NCBI GenBank assembly: GCA_000818945.1
Contig: KN805414.1
Location: forward strand, 64,682 to 128,681
DNA from: Schizochytrium sp. CCTCC M209059
Taxonomy: Eukaryota; Sar; Bigyra; Thraustochytrida; Thraustochytriidae
Direction of reading: 5' to 3'
Length of the DNA: 64,000 bases
Below, piece after piece: positions 57,379-64,000 of the stretch; the stretch's first letter is position 1; the number at the start of each line of letters is the position of its first letter. A program made the position numbers and the translations under genes. The notes under the pieces are model-generated. The model did not search any database. It saw nothing but the letters and a program-made list of their open reading frames with translations, and had not been told where the DNA came from.

Positions 57379-58497
57379 TCATTTTTTTCCATCATCGTCT
57401 TCATCGTCATCATCGTCATCGTCTTCATCGTCTTCGAGATCAATGGCGTCAAAGTCAAGAAAGTCCTCGGGCACCTTGCCCTCGTTGACCAGCTCTTGGA
57501 CAGCGATGACAGCATTAACGGTGGCTTTAATGTAAGATTCTTCCGCGCGGGCAGACTCCTTGCTAGTGAGCTTCGGGTTGTCAGCTTTTTCGCGCGCGGC
57601 CGTCCAGGCTTCGCGGATGTCCTTGAGCTGATCGCGGCCATTGTAAAACTGGACGCCCTCGAGGATATCATCGAGAACATCAGCAAGATCACCGTCGCTC
57701 TTTGCTGCGTGAATCTGGTTGTAAAGCTCCTGCGGCAAGCCAGGGCTCTCAAAGAATGGCTTGAACTTGGCTTCAAATTGTTCAATGCCCTCGTTAAGAG
57801 TAACGTGTTCCTGGTACAGGGAGTCGACGAGGGTCTCGAGCTCGGACCACTTTGTCTGCGGGAGTTTGACCTCGATAGAATCGTCCATGCGCTCGAAGAG
57901 GTCCTCGAGCATCTCTTCGAGTGCCTCGAGGCGGACGTCGGTGACGCGAGTGAGCAGTTTCTGCAACGCCGAGGTCTGCGACTTGTGCAACTGCTTCATC
58001 TTGGTGCGCTTGCGCTCAGCGATCTGTTCGTACTCTTTGACGTAGTCTTCGCGTTCGCTGTCGATGAAGCGCTCAATCTTGGAGAGCGTGATGGCGACCT
58101 TTTTGCGCTCGGTCTCGTCGCTGATCTGCTCGAGCGCGTCGGCGACTTTGGTGGATGTAAAGCCTTTGACGCGGCGGAGGAGCCGGATGACCTCTTCTTT
58201 GGACTCGATTTGCATCGAGAGCGCGGCCTCAAGCTGCAGCGTGGAGGCGATTTTGCTGGCCTCGTTCTTGGCCTGGTCCCGCAGCGCCTCGCGGCGCTCC
58301 GTGTAGAGCTCGTACTTGTGCTGGATGGCGTCCCTGTAGGTCCAGGCCATGCCCCCGGCCATGACGAGGCCCACGAGCGTGAGCGCCAGCACGATACGCT
58401 TCACGACGCTCGTCTGGAACGCGAAGCCCTCCGTCTTGTCCCCTGCGCCCATCTTGACGCGCTGCGCCCCGAGGCCGCCCTCCAGCGCGGCCTCCAT
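57379..58497 (-). CDS. Single-pass membrane coiled-coil protein, unknown function
   Basis: 372 aa from ATG 58497. One hydrophobic span at about 33-52 (RIVLALTLVGLVMAGGMAW) is preceded by a short soluble leader. It is followed by a long predicted coiled coil (about 55-215, Glu/Lys/Leu heptads), a second helical region, and an Asp-rich C-terminus (DLEDDEDDDD...) ending GKK. The leader is not clearly a signal peptide, so the span is more likely a type II or III anchor. No family recognised. Other possibilities are an ER or mitochondrial membrane scaffold. Confidence 0.75.
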   Translation of the reverse strand: MEAALEGGLGAQRVKMGAGDKTEGFAFQTSVVKRIVLALTLVGLVMAGGMAWTYRDAIQHKYELYTERREALRDQAKNEASKIASTLQLEAALSMQIESKEEVIRLLRRVKGFTSTKVADALEQISDETERKKVAITLSKIERFIDSEREDYVKEYEQIAERKRTKMKQLHKSQTSALQKLLTRVTDVRLEALEEMLEDLFERMDDSIEVKLPQTKWSELETLVDSLYQEHVTLNEGIEQFEAKFKPFFESPGLPQELYNQIHAAKSDGDLADVLDDILEGVQFYNGRDQLKDIREAWTAAREKADNPKLTSKESARAEESYIKATVNAVIAVQELVNEGKVPEDFLDFDAIDLEDDEDDDDDDDEDDDGKK

Positions 58498-58876
58498 GCT
58501 GGCCTCCGCGCCCCCGGGGGGCGAGATCGTGCCAACGGCGGCGCTCGCTGCCTCTCCGCCCCGCCTCCGGGCTCGCGCGCGCGCGAGAGAGAGACGCCGG
58601 CGACAGACACGCGCGCGGGAGAATCAGCCGCGGGCACGTGGGCTCGCGCGCGAGCGTCTGGGCACCGGGTGCGCGGGCGAGTACGCTCGAGAAGCCGCTG
58701 CCGTTGCCGTTCTGCGCGCCGTCGTATCGATGGAAGACGGACGGGAGAGAAAGAAGAGAAGGCAGGAGGCGACGTACACACCCGCTTGAGAACGTGCACC
58801 CCCCAACCATGAGAACACTAGTTCTCTACCTACCCAAAACTCTGCCCCCTTTACCGTCTGTTTGTCTTTATCAACA

Positions 58877-59317
58877 ATGCAGGCGGAGCGCGCCGTCGAC
58901 TTTGTCAAGTTCTTCTGCAGCGCTCGCGACGCCGCGAGTCCGCTCGAGAAGCGAAGTTCAATCGATGCTATGCGCCTATCCAGCCCGCGCGCGGAGATCG
59001 TGCGGACGCAGAGCGCTGGCGACGCCGAGGTCGGGCGGAAGCGGCGCGGCGGCAGAAGGCATCGCGCATGTTTTTCGCAGAGCAAGAGCAGGCAACCCGA
59101 GGGAGGCAGACGGCGCAGCGAGCGCGCGCGCGGGTGTGAAACGGAGGATGGAATTACTACGCGCGAAGGCGGTGCAGCGCGCGCGAGATCCGCGTCGCGG
59201 AGCGCGTTGTGTTGTGGAGGGCGGCTAGACTGGGTTCTGCACAGGGCGCAGAACTCGCTGAGTTCTGCTGCGCGCTCGGCCCTCACGAGGGCACAAGTTG
59301 ACGCCAGTGGACCGTAG
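58877..59317 (+). CDS. Hypothetical 146-aa open frame
   Basis: From ATG 58877 (after TTTATCAACA) the frame reads MQAERAVDFVKFFCSARDAA, a plausible globular N-terminus, then becomes Arg/Ala/Gly-rich. It may be a first exon of an otherwise unseen gene or chance. No domain recognised; it is divergent from the 372-aa gene. Confidence 0.2.
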   Translation: MQAERAVDFVKFFCSARDAASPLEKRSSIDAMRLSSPRAEIVRTQSAGDAEVGRKRRGGRRHRACFSQSKSRQPEGGRRRSERARGCETEDGITTREGGAARARSASRSALCCGGRLDWVLHRAQNSLSSAARSALTRAQVDASGP

Positions 59318-59931
59318 ATACAATCTAACGTAGCTCCCACTGGATCAAACGCGCGTTCTGCACTCACATGAGTGGTATATTTTGGTACAGTGCTAATGTC
59401 ACTCAGGTTACTGTAGGTTACTACAGGAATCTACGACAGTGGAGCCAGGAGGTAAGAAAGCGACAGTGGAGCCCAGGTGCGGGCGCAAGTGAACAATCCA
59501 TAACAGTTCCACTTGCTTAAAGTCGAACATTCGCGCGCTTCGCATTTGCGCCCGGCCGCCCACTAACTAACAGTAAATGCTAGGACATGTCGCAAAGTTG
59601 GGCTAGGCCATGCAGAGGAGCAGAACTTCAAGACCCGGCCGCCTCGGCTCTGCAAACCCGAATCACTCCCCGCTTCTCGCGCCTCGCTCGCCTCGCCTCG
59701 CCTCGGCTTCTCGCCCCACGCCTCGCTTCGGCTCCTCGCCTCGCGTCTCCACGCTGCGAGTCCGCGGTTGGTCCCCCGTGCGGCGACCGACCGGTAATCG
59801 CGGCAAGTGTGACAAAGGCGGGCGGCAGTTTCCCGTGGGCGGCGCAAGTCGGGTATTCGCGGCGCGCAAGTCGGACTCTCGGCGGCGAACAGAGGCAGCC
59901 GTGGCCCTCTTGCTTCGCTTTGTCTGGCCTC

Positions 59932-59985
59932 CCTTCTTTCCTTCTTTCCTTCTTTCCTTCTTTCTTTCTTTCTTTCTTTCTTTCT
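59932..59985. repeat. CTTTCCTT / CTTT microsatellite
   Basis: Four TTCTTTCC-type units pass into a run of TTTC units. Confidence 0.85.
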
Positions 59986-60123
59986 TGCCTTCTCTGATCG
60001 AGCGATCGAGGCGGGCACAGACACAGATCGAGGGAGCGATCGATCCATCGATCGAGACTCGGTGAGTGCGCGAGCGCGCGCGCGGACGCGCACGCGCGCG
60101 CGGCGCGGCGGCGCGGCGCGGCG

Positions 60124-60316
60124 NNNNNNNNNNNNNNNNNNNNNNNNNNNNNNNNNNNNNNNNNNNNNNNNNNNNNNNNNNNNNNNNNNNNNNNNNNNNN
60201 NNNNNNNNNNNNNNNNNNNNNNNNNNNNNNNNNNNNNNNNNNNNNNNNNNNNNNNNNNNNNNNNNNNNNNNNNNNNNNNNNNNNNNNNNNNNNNNNNNNN
60301 NNNNNNNNNNNNNNNN
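60124..60316. other. Assembly gap (193 N)
   Basis: A run of 193 undetermined bases flanked by GC-rich alternating purine-pyrimidine DNA on the left and a GGGA-rich repeat on the right. Confidence 0.99.
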
Positions 60317-60615
60317 GGAGGGGAGAAAGAGGGAGGGAGGGAGGGGATCGGGCTGGCGGCGTGTGGCGTAAGGGCGAAAAATGCACGTCCGGAAAGGGGG
60401 AGACAACGGAGGAGAGGAGAGCTATGGAAGTCTAGCGCGCGATGCGTGTGTGTGTATGTGTGTGTGAGAGAGAGAAAACAAGAGCGAAGACAGAGAAACT
60501 AACTCTACCTGATATATGCTTGTTACGGTTGCTTCGGGACGGAAATTTCAAATGTAAATGTAAATACAGTTGTGCATAAACAGAACAAGAGGAAAGACAC
60601 AACGAGCACGCCACC

Positions 60616-61134
60616 ATGTCGGAGTTCGTCGCGGGCAAGGGTAACTGCACCCTTCTGAGCAAGGAAGGTGAAAAGTTTGAGGTCGCCATGGAGGTTGCCC
60701 AGATGAGTGTGCTCGTCAAGGAAATGACCGACGAGGACAACGGCGACGAGACAAACCCAGAAATTCCACTCCCTAATGTTGCCAGCTCGGTGCTGACCAA
60801 GGTGATTGAATTCTGCAAGCATCACGTCAAGGAACCCATGCAGGAGATTGAAAAGCCCCTCAAGAGCAACAACATGAACGAGGTCGTTTCAGAGTGGGAC
60901 GCCAAGTTCGTTGACATTGACCAGGAAACTCTCTTTGAGCTCATTCTCGCTGCCAACTATCTGGACATCAAGCCTTTGCTCGATCTCACCTGCGCAAAGG
61001 TTGCTTCCATGATCAAAAACAAGACCCCCGAGGAGATCCGCGAGACCTTTAACATCACCAACGACTTTACCCCCGAGGAGGAGGCACGCGTTCGCGAGGA
61101 GAACAAGTGGTGCGAGGAGTCGCAGCCGCAATGA
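60616..61134 (+). CDS. SKP1: SKP1, SCF ubiquitin ligase adaptor
   Basis: 172 aa. It bridges cullin-1 and F-box proteins in SCF E3 ligases. It has a BTB/POZ-like N-terminus (NCTLLSKEGEKFEVAMEVAQ), the cullin-contact region IPLPNVASSVLTKVIEFCKH, then ETLFELILAANYLDIKPLLD. The canonical C-terminal F-box-binding helices TPEEIRETFNI and FTPEEEARVREENKWCEE are intact. Length and motifs are fully typical. The start is ATG 60616 in CCACC context. It is followed in tandem by a more divergent SKP1 paralogue. Confidence 0.97.
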   Translation: MSEFVAGKGNCTLLSKEGEKFEVAMEVAQMSVLVKEMTDEDNGDETNPEIPLPNVASSVLTKVIEFCKHHVKEPMQEIEKPLKSNNMNEVVSEWDAKFVDIDQETLFELILAANYLDIKPLLDLTCAKVASMIKNKTPEEIRETFNITNDFTPEEEARVREENKWCEESQPQ

Positions 61135-62599
61135 TAGCTTTTGATACCTTCCAACCCCCCCGTTTGGCTTATCACCATTTGTTTCCATCTACTTCTATCT
61201 ATCACGCTCCTCATACCTATTGCTTGCACGTAGAGCGATTTCACCCGACCGACCAGCACCATCGCCCTGCCTTTCCTTGCCTTGCATTGCCTTGCCTGCA
61301 CAGAGTCTGCGTGATGCTCGACAATTTTCTGGTCACTGCCTACAGAAGATGCAACAGCAGGACTTGCTCACTGCGCCATGATTTAGTGTGATGGTCACCG
61401 AGCTTGCTGCTGCTGCACGCATGAGAGGCGGCAACGGCGGCGGCGGCGGCGGCGGCGGCAAGTCCACTTCTTTTGAAGCAAACAGCGAGGTTGCCAGCAC
61501 AAAATCTTGCATGCCGCGCAGAGCGATTCAATTCGTACCCAAAAGCTTGTGTAAAGCGTGAAGCGATTCTTAATTCTTGTGCGCGGAAAAGCTCTCGTAT
61601 TTGCGGTCTCGCATTCCCAATGAGTGAGGACAACGAAGCACACCCGCCAAGTGCACTCCTCCTTCCCCCCTCCCCCCCCAATGTGATCTCATGCACAGAA
61701 TGCCATCGTCTACGGCACAGTGATTGTAGCCTTTATGGATTTCCGCTTTCTGCTTTTGATGCCTGAAAAAGCTGCGTCGGGCGTCGTCATGGTGACGTTT
61801 CCCCGCCGTCATAATGAAGTGGACTACGGGTTAAAAAACCTGACCAAAATACGCATCAAGGAAGCTCTTGCCGCGCTGGACTGGAGACTTGATCATTTGC
61901 TTCATAGTGATTCCGCAAATGCCGTCCAGAAGGCCCACGCCGAGAAGAAAAAGCAAGCTCATATAGCACCCTGCGTTGTCAGACTCAATGGAAACTATCT
62001 TGACGTGCTTGGGATGTTGCGAGAGATCAGATAAGATTGCTTCGTTCAATGATTGCGAAGACTTCGTCTGTTCCTTATTCCTTACTCGTTCTTTCGTAGA
62101 ATGATTGAGTCGAGAAGATATTTTTTTTTCGAACTGGACAGCTTCTTGGCCAAGCACAAACGACTTCTTGGCCAAGCACAAACGACTTCTTGGCCAAGCA
62201 CAAACAACTTCTTGGCCAGCAAGCCTTTCGACAGAGAGCAAGCAAATCAGGTCGAAAATTGCAAACGTAAAATCTGAGTTACGCGATGCGCGGAGAATCG
62301 TGGCATAGGTACTACGTACGTGGGTGGGCAGCGTGAAAAATTGAAGATTGGCCGACTCCTCCTCCTCAGCAACCGGAAAAAAAGGCGGAGACCACCTAGG
62401 CCTAGCACAAAGGCAGACAGACCCTGATCGAGATCGAGCGCATCGGCTGCTAGCAGGCGGGCGGGCGGGCGGGCGGGCAAGTAGGCAGGCAGGCCGGTGG
62501 ACCGACGGAGTACAGCAGGCCGTGCAACGAAAGCGACCCAGCCGTGTAAACAAAGAAACACCTGCGAGGTTGACGCGCAGACTCGGAATTCGATCGAGC
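61135..62599. other. Intergenic region between SKP1 paralogues
   Basis: No firmly supported gene. It contains a CGG run near 61436-61456, a short 22-nt tandem repeat (62139-62220) and a GGGC run near 62458-62478. Two overlapping open frames (plus 61720-62034, minus 61831-62622) lack domains. Confidence 0.45.
62139..62220. repeat. 22-nt tandem repeat
   Basis: Units CRNCTTCTTGGCCAAGCACAAA start at 62139, 62161 and 62183, with a partial fourth from 62205. It contains the palindrome TTGGCCAA in each copy. Confidence 0.93.
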
Positions 62600-63241
62600 A
62601 TGATCGAGACCACGTCAGGCACGCCGGCGGAAGCGGAGCAAGCTCAGGCGCTGGCAGAAGCGCAGACGCAGGCGCAGTGCCGACTGATTAGCGCAGACGG
62701 CGAAGAGTTCGTGGTGCCGCGATGCATCGCACGGCAGAGCGTGCTCATTCGCGAAATGATCGAGGAGTGCGAAGACGACGAGGCCGCCGCCGACGAAGAC
62801 GACGTTGACATCCCAGACGTACCTCTGCCAAACGTAAAGGGCAACGTTTTGAAGACTGTGCTTGAGTTCTGCACCATGCATGCCAAGGACCCGCTCCCCG
62901 ACTTCGAAAAGCCGCTCATTTCCGAAATTCTCACAGACTATATTCCTCCCGCCTATGTCGAATTTGTCGACCGCGACCGCGACGAGATCTTCGCCATCAT
63001 CTCATGCGCCAACTATCTTGATATTGCGTCATTGCTTGACCTAGCGTGCGCCAAGATCGCCGCAGAGCTCAAAGCCATGACTCCGGCCGAACGCGCCGAG
63101 GCTTTTGGCCCCCCGGTCAACTTGACGGCAGAGCAGGAGGCCCTCGTTCATGAATACAACAAATGGGAAACCGGGCCAGATGTCGACGACACCACCGCAA
63201 TTGCCACGCCAGAGGATCCCTCTACGCAAAATGACTCTTGA
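62600..63241 (+). CDS. Divergent SKP1-like protein
   Basis: 213 aa. The POZ-like and cullin-contact parts match SKP1 in order: CRLISADGEEFVVPRCIARQ, VPLPNVKGNVLKTVLEFCTM, DEIFAIISCANYLDIASLLD, then MTPAERAEAFG and LTAEQEALVHEYNKWE. Differences are an N-terminal Ala/Gln/Glu extension (1-27), an acidic insertion before the VPLPNV motif (EDDEAAADEDDVD), replacement of the F-box-binding REENKW helix by VHEYNKW, and an acidic Ser/Thr tail. It probably still binds cullin and may favour other F-box proteins. The start is ATG 62600 (GAGCATGATCG); the frame is open to a TTG further upstream. Confidence 0.9.
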   Translation: MIETTSGTPAEAEQAQALAEAQTQAQCRLISADGEEFVVPRCIARQSVLIREMIEECEDDEAAADEDDVDIPDVPLPNVKGNVLKTVLEFCTMHAKDPLPDFEKPLISEILTDYIPPAYVEFVDRDRDEIFAIISCANYLDIASLLDLACAKIAAELKAMTPAERAEAFGPPVNLTAEQEALVHEYNKWETGPDVDDTTAIATPEDPSTQNDS

Positions 63242-64000
63242 TCGACATGGGAAGAGATTGAGCGATTTCAAAGGACCTTTCTTCGTAACATCCTGAGGAG
63301 CAGGATTATTCTGAACAACAACTGCACTTCTGGCTGAATGCCGTTTCCCTTTCGGACTTCAAGCGCCCATTCTATTTCCAGTCGGCATCGAAGGCTGGAC
63401 TTCGTCTTTGGTGTCCTCAACGAGCTCACCGAAGGCATTCATTTGTCTTTCTTGCATCGTAACATCGCAACAAGAGGTACGCAATGCTGGGCCAAGAGAG
63501 GCGAAAGATCGAGGCGCATGTCCATACCCGGCCCTAGGGGTTGAAATGAGCGGCAATGAAATGAGCGGCAAGTCACGTCTCTTCCCGTCGAAGAAAACCA
63601 CCAGTGGAACAGTCTTGCAAGTGGATCAATTGTCCGTCCCATTCCAGGATCCCGAGTCAGCATATAACGCTCGGCTTGGCTGACACGAGTTGGATCAAGA
63701 GCCGTTCTACTGGTAAAAAACAAAATGCAAGAGGAGCGATCTCTCGGGGCCTTTTGCTGCTCATGTATACATGTACGCAAGACCAAATAAAGAACAAAAA
63801 AAAGAGCACCTTCTCCCAACCTTCCTCTCTACTGCTTTTCGGCAGCAAGCTGACTGTGAGTGAGGACCATAGTCAACATGTCGTCGTCACACTTTCCTCA
63901 ACCTGTTTTGTAAAGGAAAAATAAGCGGCTTGTTGTTAGCATATCCATCGATCATGTTTTGGAAACGTATAACCAGAAAACCCCACCATGCTCACTCGCT
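63242..64000. other. Right edge, 3' flank of SKP1-like gene
   Basis: No supported gene. An ATG in good context (CCCCACCATGC) at 63988 could start a gene that continues beyond the window. Confidence 0.4.

Larger units (their letters stand above)
58498..60615. other. Long intergenic region with gap
   Basis: Between the coiled-coil gene (-) and SKP1 (+). It contains a weak candidate gene at 58877, a TTCC/TTTC-type repeat (about 59932-59985), GATC-rich sequence near 60000-60050 and an assembly gap. Confidence 0.45.

Noticed and set aside
57379..57390. C-terminal GKK as an ER retrieval signal
   Set aside because: KKxx signals need lysines at -3/-4; here they are at -1/-2.
61720..62622. Opposing open frames between the SKP1 genes
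   Set aside because: No domain, mutual overlap, and the minus frame antisense to the SKP1-like leader; either could be chance.

Overview
The window is nuclear DNA of a gene-dense, GC-rich, intron-poor unicellular eukaryote. Most genes are single long open frames starting at an ATG in purine/ACC-type context. The two introns I can define, in RPL5 and Hsp60, are short GT...AG introns near the 5' end. The content is typical eukaryotic core: cytosolic RPL5, mitochondrial Hsp60, PET117, SKP1, ataxin-10, coronin-7, alkaline ceramidase and a CEP350-like centrosomal protein. It also carries lineage-type genes: a hedgehog-type Hint protein, a UDP-galactopyranose mutase and a pair of related mitochondrial PPR-like proteins. 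Together with the simple-sequence-rich intergenic DNA this best fits a labyrinthulomycete/thraustochytrid-like stramenopile. That placement is an inference; no organism-specific marker proves it.

Layout. 0-7 kb: a small heat-shock protein (-), a pirin (+), a perfect (TTTCC)116 microsatellite, an assembly gap and an alkaline ceramidase (+) whose first exon lies in or before the gap. 7-14 kb: one giant CEP350-like gene (-). 15-18 kb: a stand-alone DUSP12/Yvh1-type zinc domain protein (+) converging on RPL5 (-); both point to 60S ribosome assembly, and RPL5 has a telo-box-like promoter element. 18-28 kb: an unrecognised protein with four diverged modules (+), Hsp60 (-) and a fused double glutathionyl-hydroquinone reductase (+). 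28-40 kb: an uncharacterised coiled-coil protein (+) whose 3' coding end overlaps a PPR-like gene (-), then ataxin-10 (-) and a second, paralogous PPR-like gene (-). 40-48 kb: a mitochondrial helical-repeat protein (+), PET117 (-), duplicated intergenic DNA, the Hint protein (+) and a multi-pass RING protein (-). 50-64 kb: membrane-anchored UGM with a C-terminal extension (+), coronin-7 (-), a single-pass coiled-coil membrane protein (-), a second gap and two SKP1 paralogues in tandem (+).

The genes are not an operon-like system. Small themes can be drawn: mitochondrial biogenesis (Hsp60, PET117, two PPR-like proteins, a TPR-like protein), ribosome biogenesis (Yvh1-type zinc protein, RPL5), actin/centrosome (coronin-7, CEP350-like) and ubiquitin ligases (SKP1 pair, RING protein). 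The strongest candidates for unusual biology are the Hint autoprocessing protein with a membrane-spanning tail, the predicted membrane-anchored mutase with an extra domain, and the PPR-like paralogue pair. Many long open frames begin only at TTG/GTG; in these I placed the start at the first well-supported ATG.
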